Shown: positions 37,592-46,091 of the stretch, piece by piece
Layout of the letters: the number at the start of each line of letters is the position of its first letter
Position numbering within the stretch: position 1 is the first letter of the stretch
From: Novosphingobium sp. Fuku2-ISO-50
GTDB lineage: Bacteria; Pseudomonadota; Alphaproteobacteria; Sphingomonadales; Sphingomonadaceae
DNA length: 64,000 bases
Assembly: GCF_001519055.1 (NCBI RefSeq)
Contig: NZ_KQ954299.1
Location: 1-64,000 of the forward strand
Direction: 5' to 3'
The notes under the pieces: generated by a model
Databases searched by the model: none
The model's input: the letters and a program-made list of their open reading frames with translations, nothing else
Told to the model about the DNA's origin: nothing
Position numbers and translations under genes: made by a program

Positions 37592-37992
37592 TGCGCGGCC
37601 GCCGGCGGATTGTTGCGGGTGAGCCAGGTTGCCACCTGCTTCAGTTCGGCGTCGGTGATGTCGACCCGGGTGAAAGGAGGCATGCTCATCAGCCCGCCGC
37701 GCACGATGGCGGTGATATAGCCCGGATCGAGGTCCGAGCGCTTGGCGAGTTCGCCATGGTCCGGCCCGAGCCGCTTGGCGATCATGATCGTGCCCATGCC
37801 GCGCGCGGCATGGCAAATGGCGCATTTGGTGCGAAACAGGCGTTCGCCGGGCGTCATGGTGGCGGCGGGGGGCAACGTCTGGGCCGGGGCGGCCTGGGTG
37901 GGGGCCGCTTGGCCCGCTCCGGCGGACAGCGCGGTGGCGGCAAACAGCAGCGCGGCGGCGGGCAGGGCCATCTTGCCGAATGCGCCGGTCAT
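37588..37992 (-). CDS. Class I cytochrome c partner of the VAO flavoprotein
   Basis: 134-residue periplasmic c-type cytochrome. Signal peptide up to about ALSAGAGQA, an Ala/Pro/Gln-rich linker, then the haem-binding CAICH (about 59-63) and an axial Met candidate in GGLMSMPPFTR. It overlaps the flavoprotein stop and the next gene's start by ATGA on both sides. By analogy with p-cresol methylhydroxylase and eugenol hydroxylase, it should take electrons from the VAO flavin. Confidence 0.9.
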   Translation of the reverse strand: MTGAFGKMALPAAALLFAATALSAGAGQAAPTQAAPAQTLPPAATMTPGERLFRTKCAICHAARGMGTIMIAKRLGPDHGELAKRSDLDPGYITAIVRGGLMSMPPFTRVDITDAELKQVATWLTRNNPPAAAQ

Positions 37993-39569
37993 GCCTTTGT
38001 TCCTTTCGCGGCGGCAGATTTGGGCGCACTGGCCCGACCGATGCCGTTGCGTCCCGGCGCGATGATGTTGTTGGGGTCGATCGCCTTCTTTACCCGGTCG
38101 TTGAGGCGGCCGAGCGCGTGATTGTTGAAATCGAAGGTGTCGGCGATCATGTCCTGATATCCGATATGGCCGCGATATTCGGCAAAGCCGTCGCGCGCGG
38201 CGCGCGCCACCAGCCGCCGATAGAGCTTGTCCACCCTGACGATCATCTCGGCATCGTCGCGGTTGTAGAAGATCAGGCTGACATTGTTGATATGGCGCTT
38301 GCCGATGGTGAAGCTGGCCGAATAATCATGGCCCATCTCGTCATAGATGGCCTTGGTGCCCTTGGCATAGTCGAGAATCAGCTTGCCATCGGGCGGCATC
38401 ACCGGGGCAAAGCTCAAATGGCCGCCGCGCCCGCCGTACCAGTTCACCGAATTGAGGGCCATGGTCGAGGGGATGCCGCGCGCGGATTTCTCCACCGGAT
38501 CACCCTTCTGCCAGATCTCGAATTCGAGCGGTTTGCCGATCCTGGGCTCAAACAAGTCGCGGATCAGCTTGATATGCGCCTCGACGGCACCGGCATAGCC
38601 GAAGAGGAACAGCTTGGTATTCCACCAGCCCAGGCCAAGCTTCTTCATCATCACTTCATTCGCCGAATCCGGCAGCGCGCCGGGGCCGTCGTACCAGTCC
38701 TTGCGCTGCGTCATCGCCGAGGCAGAACGGACCGGCGTGCCGAAGACGATGTTGTGCTGGATCACGTCGCGGCGGCGCAGTTCGGCCAGGATGTCGAGCG
38801 CCCAGCCCGCATCGTCGAGATTGGGCAGCGCCAGCGTGATTTTTGCAGACATTTCCGGCTCCGGCTGGAGCCACATGCCGCCGCGGGTGACGACGCCGAA
38901 GTTTGATTGGACAAACATCTGGTCCCAGCCCGGTCCATAGCCGTAGTGATAGGCCTGCCAGACTTTGCTGTTGCCCATGGCCCCCATGCCGGTGCGCAGC
39001 ATCTCCCCATCGGGCAGCACGACTTCGAGCCCGCAGAGCGTTTCGGTGTGGTCGCCATAGGGGGTATAGCCGATGCCGCGATCGAGCGCATTGCCCAGAA
39101 CGCTGCCCCAGCCGTTGCCGGGGGCCGACATCCACAGCGGAATGTCATTTTCTTTCAGATGGTTGTAGAGATCGAAATAGCTGACGCCGGGTTCGATCAG
39201 GCAATGGGCATAGCGGGGATCGACCTCGATTTTCTTCATCCGCCCCATGTCGAGGACGATATTGCCCTTTTCGACCGGCGCCGCGCCGCCATAGCCCAGG
39301 TTCTTGCCCCGGCTCACCGGCCACAAGGGCACTTTCAGCTCATTGGCGATACGCACGATGGCCTGCACTTCCGCGGCCGAAGCGGGGGCCAGTGCGGCAG
39401 AAGGCTCGTGGTCCAGCCCTTCGCCCATGGCATAGGGATCGTTATAGGTCGCGCGATCTTCATCGCTGGCGAGCACCCATTCCTTGCCGATCGCGGCGCG
39501 GAAGCGCTCAAGCGCGTGATCGAAAGTCGCGGCGGTGACGCGAGCGGGCGTATGGGCTGGGGTGGGCAT
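37989..39569 (-). CDS. VAO-family FAD flavoprotein (4-alkylphenol / eugenol hydroxylase type), copy 1
   Basis: 526 residues from ATG 39569 (AGGA upstream). The N-terminal FAD-binding PP fold has SRGKNLGYGGAAPVEKG. GYTPYGDHTETLCGLEVVLP and the cap domain follow. GGHLSFAPV holds a His where, from memory, eugenol oxidase and vanillyl-alcohol oxidase anchor FAD; the p-cresol enzyme uses Tyr. Such enzymes oxidise the benzylic carbon of para-alkylphenols. The coupled cytochrome c suggests a dehydrogenase/hydroxylase using a cytochrome rather than an O2-using oxidase. No Tat signal is obvious, so periplasmic location is unresolved. Confidence 0.9.
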   Translation of the reverse strand: MPTPAHTPARVTAATFDHALERFRAAIGKEWVLASDEDRATYNDPYAMGEGLDHEPSAALAPASAAEVQAIVRIANELKVPLWPVSRGKNLGYGGAAPVEKGNIVLDMGRMKKIEVDPRYAHCLIEPGVSYFDLYNHLKENDIPLWMSAPGNGWGSVLGNALDRGIGYTPYGDHTETLCGLEVVLPDGEMLRTGMGAMGNSKVWQAYHYGYGPGWDQMFVQSNFGVVTRGGMWLQPEPEMSAKITLALPNLDDAGWALDILAELRRRDVIQHNIVFGTPVRSASAMTQRKDWYDGPGALPDSANEVMMKKLGLGWWNTKLFLFGYAGAVEAHIKLIRDLFEPRIGKPLEFEIWQKGDPVEKSARGIPSTMALNSVNWYGGRGGHLSFAPVMPPDGKLILDYAKGTKAIYDEMGHDYSASFTIGKRHINNVSLIFYNRDDAEMIVRVDKLYRRLVARAARDGFAEYRGHIGYQDMIADTFDFNNHALGRLNDRVKKAIDPNNIIAPGRNGIGRASAPKSAAAKGTKA

Positions 39570-39693
39570 GGGATCCTGCTGCTCATGAGGCGGCGCAAAA
39601 CGCAAGAAGGGGGGAGGGGGCGGGGGTAGGAGCCTGCGCCCGGCCGATCCGGTTGCCGGGCCGACTGGGCCAGACTGTCCTCCCCCTCATTAC

Positions 39694-39710
39694 ATTCCGA
39701 TTGTCAGAAC
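39694..39710. promoter_or_regulatory. Operator motif copy B
   Basis: ATTCCGATTGTCAGAAC, about 125 bases before the VAO copy 1 start. On the minus strand it overlaps a TATTGT -10-like element preceded by GTGACA at 15 bases. Confidence 0.6.
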
Positions 39711-39735
39711 AATATTCTGGTACGGTACCTGTCAC

Positions 39736-39768
39736 CACCGGCGCTGCGAGTCAATCGCAGCGCCGGTG
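39736..39768 (-). terminator. Strong hairpin after the carotenoid oxygenase gene
   Basis: Perfect 14-base arms CACCGGCGCTGCGA and TCGCAGCGCCGGTG around a 5-base loop, 15 bases past the stop codon. No U-run follows, but position and stability fit a terminator insulating the VAO promoter. Confidence 0.7.
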
Positions 39769-39782
39769 CAACCGGGGACGCT

Positions 39783-41261
39783 TCAAACGGTTTCGAGCGC
39801 CTTGACGTCTTCGACGCTGGCCCAGTTTCCGTGCAGGCCAAAGCGCAGGCGGACGGGGATGTTGATCGTCGCGATCGGGCCGTCGGCGATTTTGGTCGCC
39901 TCGAAGATCAGCAGATCGCTGCTGCGCGTATCAAGTCGGTTCACCACCATCACGATCCAGCCGTCGCCTTCGGCCGCGTCCTTCGAGCGGGGGACGAAGC
40001 AGGGTTCCTGGATGGAGGACGTCGGCCCGACCCAGTATTTCTGCTCGGTGCCGGTTTCGAGATCGACAAAGCCGAGCGTGTTCATCACCCAGCCGCCGGC
40101 GCTGCCGCCCTTGAGCTCGACAGGCTGCGAAGGATCGATCACGACCAGCCAGCCATAGCGATATGGCTTGCCGTTGAAGCGGTCGTCGAGCTTGGGAAAT
40201 TCGCCGATCATGTCGGACAGCCGCTCGGAGTGGTATTCCTCCTCGTTCTGGCTGAGGTCGACGGTCCAGCGCGAAAGATGGGTGCTGCCCGCCACCGGGT
40301 CGAACGGCTTGTCGTTGATGTCCGGGAAAAAGGGCATCATGTTGTTGGACGCGACCGGCAAGTCGAGGACAATCTTCGTGCCTTCGTTCCACGCGTTCAT
40401 GACATGGCCGGCAAAGCAGCTGGGCCCCTTGAACCAGCGGATGTCGGCTGCCGTCGTGCCGGCTTTTCGCGGCACCACCGCGAGGTAGCTCGGCAGTGAG
40501 GTGTCAAAGCCGAAATGCGGCTTGACCGCCTTCAGCCGTTCCCAGTTGCCGGTCATCGGCATCACCGGAAACAGCGCGTAATCCTTGGTGATCGCGAAGT
40601 CGTGCATCATCGCGTAGTACGGATTTTCCCACCAGATCTCGAACAGCAGTTCGCCTTCGGGGCTGATCTCGTAGTACGTCATGTCCTTCGTCAGCACGCC
40701 CTTGGAGGCATAGCCAAAGCCGCACATGTTGCCGGTTTCGTAATCGGTCTTGGGGTGCGCGGTGAACGTCTCGCCGGTCATCTTGCCGTCGAACAGGGTA
40801 TAACCGTCGGTTTCCAGCGTTGCCGGGTCCATCACCAGCGCGGGCGAGTCTTCCTTCAGCGCATAGAGCCGGCCGCCGTGGATAAAGGCATTGGTATTGG
40901 CGGTGCCGCGGATCTTGCCCTTGACCGCGTCATCGTCGGTCAGCGGGTTGCGATAGGCGCCGAACAGCGCGCGACCGGCCTCGTTTTCCAGCTTCCACTT
41001 GTCGGTCCTGGCCCAGCGCTGGTGAAAATCGCAGCGGCCGTCATGAATGCGGAACATCGAGATCATGCCGTCGCCGTTGAAGGCGATATCGTCGCCCAGC
41101 AGGGGCGGAAACTGGTGTTCGGGCTGCACCCGGTAAAAGGCCCCGTTCATTTCGGGCGGGATCGCGCCCTGCTCGACATTCAGATCCTGAACATCGGCTT
41201 CGACTCGCGAGGGGGCGTTGAACCCGGTGAAGCTGGGGGTCTTGGGGAACGTGGTGGTCAC
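39783..41261 (-). CDS. Carotenoid-cleavage-type dioxygenase (lignostilbene/isoeugenol oxygenase)
   Basis: 492-residue non-haem iron dioxygenase that cleaves a C=C bond next to a phenol ring, as in lignostilbene dioxygenases and isoeugenol monooxygenase. Four iron-ligand His are visible in context: TAHPKTD, MMHDFAIT, FAGHVMNAW and GLHGNW. Length and the seven-bladed-propeller spacing are normal, and there is no signal peptide. It has its own promoter with operator copy C and faces the TonB receptor. Product would be an aromatic aldehyde, fitting the benzaldehyde-type dehydrogenase nearby. Confidence 0.92.
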   Translation of the reverse strand: MTTTFPKTPSFTGFNAPSRVEADVQDLNVEQGAIPPEMNGAFYRVQPEHQFPPLLGDDIAFNGDGMISMFRIHDGRCDFHQRWARTDKWKLENEAGRALFGAYRNPLTDDDAVKGKIRGTANTNAFIHGGRLYALKEDSPALVMDPATLETDGYTLFDGKMTGETFTAHPKTDYETGNMCGFGYASKGVLTKDMTYYEISPEGELLFEIWWENPYYAMMHDFAITKDYALFPVMPMTGNWERLKAVKPHFGFDTSLPSYLAVVPRKAGTTAADIRWFKGPSCFAGHVMNAWNEGTKIVLDLPVASNNMMPFFPDINDKPFDPVAGSTHLSRWTVDLSQNEEEYHSERLSDMIGEFPKLDDRFNGKPYRYGWLVVIDPSQPVELKGGSAGGWVMNTLGFVDLETGTEQKYWVGPTSSIQEPCFVPRSKDAAEGDGWIVMVVNRLDTRSSDLLIFEATKIADGPIATINIPVRLRFGLHGNWASVEDVKALETV

Positions 41262-41342
41262 TCTGGTCTCCTGTCAGGCAGTCGGCGGCCCGGCGGGGCC
41301 GAATGGTTTCCTCTGATCGGGCGCCGCTGCTTCAGCGCTCTG

Positions 41343-41359
41343 GTTCCGTCAGAGAGAAT
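41343..41359. promoter_or_regulatory. Operator motif copy C
   Basis: GTTCCGTCAGAGAGAAT; one position off the consensus in the right half. It overlaps the -10 element of the minus-strand promoter. Confidence 0.5.
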
Positions 41360-41384
41360 TACGTTCCGTTTTGTTTCGGGTCAA
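41356..41384 (-). promoter_or_regulatory. Predicted sigma70 promoter for the carotenoid oxygenase gene
   Basis: On the minus strand: TTGACC, 17-base spacer, TAATTC. The spacer also holds an extra half-site CGGAAC. Confidence 0.5.
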
Positions 41385-41458
41385 GTCGAAGATGCGGGAT
41401 CGAGGATGCGGGATATGTGCCGGATGGCTGCGGATGGAAGCGGCCGCGATTTGATGGG

Positions 41459-41487
41459 TTGACCTGGATCAAATTGGAAATTAAAAA
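41459..41487 (+). promoter_or_regulatory. Predicted sigma70 promoter for the TonB receptor
   Basis: TTGACC, 17-base spacer, TAAAAA, with operator copy D starting 8 bases beyond the -10 element. Confidence 0.55.
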
Positions 41488-41494
41488 GAATGCC

Positions 41495-41511
41495 ATTCCG
41501 TCTAACAGAAC
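41495..41511. promoter_or_regulatory. Operator motif copy D
   Basis: ATTCCGTCTAACAGAAC, at the predicted start site of the TonB receptor transcript. Confidence 0.65.
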
Positions 41512-41524
41512 GGATCAAAGAGGG

Positions 41525-41567
41525 ATGCCGGTCAAAGGCCCGCGCGATGCGCGAGGAGGTCCGGCAT
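41525..41567 (+). repeat. Nested hairpin in the receptor leader
   Basis: ATGCCGG pairs with CCGGCAT, enclosing a second stem CGCGC-GAT-GCGCG (41541-41553). It lies in the predicted untranslated leader, 30 bases before the start codon. Confidence 0.4.
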
Positions 41568-41597
41568 TTGATGTTAACTCACGGGTGAGGACTCCGT

Positions 41598-43970
41598 ATG
41601 CGCTTGAATGCTCTCTCTTTTTCGCTGCTGGGTGGCATCGCGGTCAGCGCGATGATGCCTTCGCTGGCTTATGCCGCCGACGCGGCTCCGGCTCCGGCCA
41701 GCGCTTCCGCCGGTAATGCCGACGCGGCTGCGACCCAGAGCATCAGCGATGGCGATATCGTCGTCACCGCGCAGCGCCGTTCGGAAAGCTCGCAAAAGGC
41801 GCCGATCTCGATCGACGTGATCTCGCGCGATACGCTGCGCGAAGCCGGTATCAGCCAGGCGACCGACCTCAGCAAGATCACGCCCGGCGTGCAGGTCGCG
41901 ATGGGCGGTTCGGCGACCCAGGTCTTTGTGCGCGGGGCCGGTACGCCGACCACCACGCCGCTCAGCGATCCTTCGGTCTCGCTCAATATCGATGGCGTCT
42001 ACATCGCGCGTTCGCAATCCTTCAACGGCAACATGTTCGATCTCGAGCGGGTCGAAGTGCTGAAGGGGCCGCAGGGCACGCTCTATGGCCGCAACTCTTC
42101 GGGCGGCGCGCTCAATCTCGTCGCTGCAACGCCGAAGCTCGGCCAGCTCGCCGGCTATGTCCAGGCGGGTCTGCAAAGCTATGCCGGCTACAATGGCGAA
42201 GCGGCGGTCAACATTCCGGTGGGCGATACCCTCGCCATCCGCGCGGCCGGCGAGATCGTTCGTCGTGACGGCTATCTCAGCGATGGTACCAACGACGACA
42301 AGCATGAATCGGCCCGCCTGCAGGTCCTGTACAAGCCTTCGAGCGATTTCTCGCTGCGGCTGTGGGGCAACTATCAGCATATCGGCGGCAAGGGCCCGGG
42401 CTACGTCGCCTATGAGCCGAGCGCGACCACGCCGGGCGGCGCCTATGTGCCGAGCAACCCCTGGACCAGCGTGATGCCGTTGGTCAATCAGCGCTTCCAG
42501 ACGATTTTCCACACCAATCCGGACTTCGATACGGCGCAGGCCTATCAGGACATCAACAGCTGGAACGTCCATGCCCAGGCTGACGTAAACCTCGGCTTCG
42601 GCACGCTGACCGTCATTCCCGCCTATCAAAGGGTGACGATCCGCGCGGCAAGCTTCCCGGGGATCGAATACAGCACCACCAATTACCAGACCGGTGCGCC
42701 GCAGGTATCCAAGGCGGGCTCGATCGAGGCGCGGATTTCCGACAAGGGAGACAGCCGCCTGACGTATACCGTCGGCTTCTTCTACTATGACGAAAAGTTG
42801 AGCAACAATTCCACCGTCTATCTCGGCGCTGCGGCACCGGGCGTGTTTGTGCCCAATATTCCCGGTATTCCGGTTACCGGCGCGCTGGCGCTCACGTATA
42901 CCGCCGATCTGTCGACCAAGAGCTATGCCGGTTTCGGCCAGGCCGGCTACGAACTGTTCGACGGGTTCAAGCTGATCGGCGGCGTGCGTTATACCAACGA
43001 ATCGCATGATGTGGCCAACGGCACCCAGTGCCTGCTGGCGGCCTATCCGGCGAGCAGCCCGTGCCTTCCTTCCGCGACCGGTCTGCCGGGGCCGGACGGG
43101 CAGAAGGTCTATGACCTGTCGTCGCACCTGCATGACAGCCGGGTGAACTACAAGGCGGGCGCCGAATATCAGTTCACGCCGCAGAACATGGCCTATTTCA
43201 CCGTCTCCACCGGTTTCAAGTCGGGTGGCCAGCCGGTGGCGGCGGTTCCGGCCTATCTGCCGGAAACGCTGACGGCCTATACGCTGGGTTCGAAGAATCG
43301 CTTCTTCGGCGGCAAGCTGCTGGCGAACCTGGAGCTGTTCTGGTGGGATTTCACCAACAAGCAGGAATCGCTGCAGGCGCTTGACGCCTATGGCACCAGC
43401 CAGTCGGTCACGATCAACGCCGGCAAGGCGACGTCGAAGGGTGTCAGCCTCGATCTGCGCGGCAAGCTGACCGCCAACGACACGCTGACGCTGAACGCTG
43501 AATATGACCATGCCCGCTATGGCAACTTCGTCTGGACCGCCTATGCCAAGCGGCCGTCCACCGGTTGCGCCGTCGCCCCGATCACGGGCACGAGCAATTT
43601 CAGCGTCGACTGCTCGGGCTATCAGATGATGCGTTCGCCCGATTGGTCGGGCAGCGCGGGCTATACGCACACCTTCGAGTTCGCAGACGGCGCCCATGTG
43701 GACGCCAATGTCAACGCGACCTATGCCGGAAGCCGCTGGATCCAGGCCTCGTTCATTCCGAACGCGCAGATCGGGAGCTATGCCCTGCTCAATGCCGGCG
43801 TGACGTATGTCGCACCTGGCGGCAAATATTCGGTCGACCTCTTCGCGCAGAACCTGACGAACAAGGCCGTCTATAACGGCGGCGACCAGAACCCGATCCT
43901 GGGTGGTCTGTCCGCCGCAACGATCGGGGCGCCGCGCGTGCTCGGTGGTCGCATCCGCTTCAATTTCTAA
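41598..43970 (+). CDS. TonB-dependent receptor for the aromatic island
   Basis: 790-residue outer-membrane receptor. It has a signal peptide (to about AYAADAA), an Ala-rich linker and the TonB box DIVVTAQRR near residue 53. A plug with VEVLKGPQGTLYGRNSSGGALN follows, then a barrel ending RIRFNF with the terminal Phe. The ATG at 41598 follows GTGAGGACTCCGT. Position between stilbene oxygenase and gentisate genes, under the same operator motif, argues that it imports the island's aromatic substrate rather than iron. No STN domain or sigma/anti-sigma pair is attached. Confidence 0.92.
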   Translation: MRLNALSFSLLGGIAVSAMMPSLAYAADAAPAPASASAGNADAAATQSISDGDIVVTAQRRSESSQKAPISIDVISRDTLREAGISQATDLSKITPGVQVAMGGSATQVFVRGAGTPTTTPLSDPSVSLNIDGVYIARSQSFNGNMFDLERVEVLKGPQGTLYGRNSSGGALNLVAATPKLGQLAGYVQAGLQSYAGYNGEAAVNIPVGDTLAIRAAGEIVRRDGYLSDGTNDDKHESARLQVLYKPSSDFSLRLWGNYQHIGGKGPGYVAYEPSATTPGGAYVPSNPWTSVMPLVNQRFQTIFHTNPDFDTAQAYQDINSWNVHAQADVNLGFGTLTVIPAYQRVTIRAASFPGIEYSTTNYQTGAPQVSKAGSIEARISDKGDSRLTYTVGFFYYDEKLSNNSTVYLGAAAPGVFVPNIPGIPVTGALALTYTADLSTKSYAGFGQAGYELFDGFKLIGGVRYTNESHDVANGTQCLLAAYPASSPCLPSATGLPGPDGQKVYDLSSHLHDSRVNYKAGAEYQFTPQNMAYFTVSTGFKSGGQPVAAVPAYLPETLTAYTLGSKNRFFGGKLLANLELFWWDFTNKQESLQALDAYGTSQSVTINAGKATSKGVSLDLRGKLTANDTLTLNAEYDHARYGNFVWTAYAKRPSTGCAVAPITGTSNFSVDCSGYQMMRSPDWSGSAGYTHTFEFADGAHVDANVNATYAGSRWIQASFIPNAQIGSYALLNAGVTYVAPGGKYSVDLFAQNLTNKAVYNGGDQNPILGGLSAATIGAPRVLGGRIRFNF

Positions 43971-43976
43971 GTGTGC

Positions 43977-44008
43977 GGGGGGTGAGGCAACTCACTCCCC
44001 CTCTTTTT
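43977..44008 (+). terminator. Intrinsic terminator after the TonB receptor
   Basis: GGGGGGTGAG and CTCACTCCCCC form a bulged stem over a GCAA loop, followed by CTCTTTTT. It separates the receptor from the gentisate operon. Confidence 0.8.
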
Positions 44009-44042
44009 AAGGGAGCCGGGCGAGCCCAGGTACGCTCCTGCG

Positions 44043-44071
44043 TTGACCTTCCGAGTTTTCGCATTTAAATA
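44043..44071 (+). promoter_or_regulatory. Predicted sigma70 promoter for the gentisate operon
   Basis: TTGACC, 17-base spacer, TAAATA. Confidence 0.6.
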
Positions 44072-44078
44072 GAACAAT

Positions 44079-44095
44079 GTTCTGACTAATAGAAC
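44079..44095. promoter_or_regulatory. Operator motif copy E
   Basis: GTTCTGACTAATAGAAC at the predicted start site. It is preceded by AGAACAAT so that AGAACAATGTTCT also forms a perfect inverted repeat, giving three half-sites in a row. Confidence 0.65.
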
Positions 44096-44127
44096 ATTTA
44101 GGTCGAATCAGCCTTTGGAGAAGCCCG

Positions 44128-45039
44128 GTGAGGATTGCACGTTTCGATGGTGGCAGGATCGGCGTCGTTGTCGGCGAGGATATCGTCGATGTGAGCGCGG
44201 CTGCCGGCGTAACGCCGGGCGAATGGCCGCCGGTCGGGCCGGTACGGCTGATCCGCGATTTCGATGCCTTGCGTCCCGCGATCGAGGCTGCGGCGGCCAC
44301 CGGCGCGAAGCTGCCGCTCGCCTCGGTCCGTCTGGAAACGCCGGTGCCCTGGCCGAACAAGGTCATCGCCTATCCGGTGAACTACCATGCCCACGGCAAC
44401 GAGATGCAGGCCGGCTATCGCGCGACCAACCAGGGTTTTTTCCTCAAGCCCAACAGTTCGCTGTCCGGCCCTGCCGATCCGATCGTGCTGCCGCATGTGC
44501 CGGGCCGCGAGGTCCATCACGAGGCCGAGCTTGGCATCATCATCGGCAAGACCGCGCGCGGCGTCGCGCGCGAGGACTGGAAGGATTACGTCTTCGGCTA
44601 TGCCTGCCTGATGGACATGGTCGTGCGCGGCCGCGAAGAGCGCGTGTTCCGCAAGGCCTATGACACTTTCTGCCCGGTCGGTCCGTGGATCGTCACCGCC
44701 GATGCGGTTCCCGATCCGCAGGCGCTGGAATTCAAGCTGTGGGTCGTGAAGCCCGATGGCAGCAGGGAACTGCGCCAGCATGCCAATACGCGCGATCTGG
44801 TGCTCGATATTCCGGGCATGGTCGCCACCGCGTCGGCCGTGATGACGCTCCAGCCCGGCGACATCATTGCCAGCGGCACGCCGCAGGGGGTGGGGCCGAT
44901 CGTCGCGGGCGACACGGTCCATATCTGGATTCAGGATGTCGGCGAAATGACCGTGCCGGTGGTGCAGGGCACCGAGGGCGCGACCGAGGTCTTTGCCGAC
45001 GCCTATGTTCCGCCGATCGTCAAGCAGCCGTTGGGGTGA
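44128..45039 (+). CDS. Fumarylacetoacetate-hydrolase-family acylpyruvate hydrolase
   Basis: 303-residue metal-dependent hydrolase, probably cleaving a (methyl)maleylpyruvate or fumarylpyruvate C-C bond to release pyruvate. FAH motifs: KVIAYPVNYHAHGNE, the metal-binding EVHHEAELGIIIG, GYACLMDMVVRG and IASGTPQGVGP. GTG at 44128 is preceded by GGAGAA. It leads the gentisate operon, 5 bases before the dioxygenase. No maleylpyruvate isomerase (GST- or DinB-type) is present in the window, so direct hydrolysis of the cis ring-cleavage product is suggested. Confidence 0.88.
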   Translation: MRIARFDGGRIGVVVGEDIVDVSAAAGVTPGEWPPVGPVRLIRDFDALRPAIEAAAATGAKLPLASVRLETPVPWPNKVIAYPVNYHAHGNEMQAGYRATNQGFFLKPNSSLSGPADPIVLPHVPGREVHHEAELGIIIGKTARGVAREDWKDYVFGYACLMDMVVRGREERVFRKAYDTFCPVGPWIVTADAVPDPQALEFKLWVVKPDGSRELRQHANTRDLVLDIPGMVATASAVMTLQPGDIIASGTPQGVGPIVAGDTVHIWIQDVGEMTVPVVQGTEGATEVFADAYVPPIVKQPLG

Positions 45040-45044
45040 ACGCC

Positions 45045-46031
45045 ATGAGCACGGATCTTCTCGCACAGCCGCCGCTGGTGGACGCCAATCCCGCCGCCAT
45101 CGGCTCGCTCGATGAACTCTACAAGGCCTTCACCGCGCTCAACATGGAAGGCGGCTGGCACCGTATCAAGCCCGCGCTGTGGCGCGAGCCGGCGAAGAAT
45201 TTCCTGCCGTTCCGTTGGAAATACAGCGATGTCAAACCGATCCTCGCAGCCGCCGGTCACCTGATCGGCACCGACAAGGCGGAACGCCGCAACCTCACGA
45301 TGTTCAATCCGGCAGAGGGGAACATCTACCCCACCGTCAATACCATCGTGGCGGCCTATCAAATGGTCAAGCCGGGCGAGATCGCCCGTTCGCATCGCCA
45401 TACCGCCAACGCGCTGCGCCTGATCCTGGAAGGGCGCGGCACGTATACCGTGGTCAATGGCCAGCGCGTGGAAATGCGTCCGGGCGACGTGCTGCTGACT
45501 CCCAACTGGGCCTGGCACAGCCATGAAAACGTCGGTCAGGACGAATGCTACTGGATGGACTTTCTCGACGTGCCGCTCGTGCATCTGTTGGAACCGATGT
45601 TCTACGAGCCGCACGCGGAAGGGCTGGAAAAGGATGTCGTCGACAGCGACGGCGGCCCCTTGGCCTTCCGCTGGGAAGATACGGTGAAGCGGCTGGAAGC
45701 GGTGCATGGGCAGGACTTCGATGATGCCCATGCCTCGGTCCAGCTTGGCGATCCGGCGCTGAAGACCATCCGGCTCGACATGCAGCGGCTCGACGCGGGC
45801 AAGCCGACCCGGACCTGCCGGACCACCGCGAACATCGTCTATGCCGTGGTGCGGGGCAAGGGCACGACCGAAGTCGATGGCTCTGCCATCGGCTGGAGCT
45901 TCGGCGATACCATCGCCGTGCCTGCCTGGCGCCCCTACCGCCATGTCGCCGTCGAGGATGCGGTGCTGCTCAAGGTTTCGGACGCGCCGGTCATGGCGGC
46001 GTTCGACTGGCTGCGCGCGTCTGCCCGATAA
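45045..46031 (+). CDS. Gentisate 1,2-dioxygenase (bicupin)
   Basis: Fe(II) ring-cleavage dioxygenase turning gentisate, or an alkyl-gentisate, into maleylpyruvate. It has 328 residues in two cupin halves. The metal site is in the first half: SHRHTANALRLILEG (His-x-His at about 113-115) with Glu downstream, and the WHSHENVG histidine about 40 residues later. The second cupin (RTTANIVYAVVRGKGTTEV) keeps the fold. ATG 45045 follows GGGGTGA. It is coupled to the hydrolase and followed by the hydroxylase that would make its substrate. Confidence 0.9.
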   Translation: MSTDLLAQPPLVDANPAAIGSLDELYKAFTALNMEGGWHRIKPALWREPAKNFLPFRWKYSDVKPILAAAGHLIGTDKAERRNLTMFNPAEGNIYPTVNTIVAAYQMVKPGEIARSHRHTANALRLILEGRGTYTVVNGQRVEMRPGDVLLTPNWAWHSHENVGQDECYWMDFLDVPLVHLLEPMFYEPHAEGLEKDVVDSDGGPLAFRWEDTVKRLEAVHGQDFDDAHASVQLGDPALKTIRLDMQRLDAGKPTRTCRTTANIVYAVVRGKGTTEVDGSAIGWSFGDTIAVPAWRPYRHVAVEDAVLLKVSDAPVMAAFDWLRASAR

Positions 46032-46091
46032 TCGATGGATAGGGGCCGCGCTTTGGCCCCCTCACAAATTTCCTGGAAGGGAGTCTCGTTC

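Larger units (their letters stand above)
41262..41597. other. Divergent control region, carotenoid oxygenase / TonB receptor
   Basis: 336 bases with a promoter and operator motif facing each way, a 10-base direct repeat (GATGCGGGAT at 41391 and 41405), and a leader hairpin before the receptor gene. Confidence 0.65.

Noticed and set aside
37989..39569. Naming the flavoprotein and cytochrome p-cresol methylhydroxylase (pchF/pchC)
   Set aside because: The segment GGHLSFAPV carries a His as in eugenol/vanillyl-alcohol oxidases; substrate is not decided by sequence, so no symbol is given.
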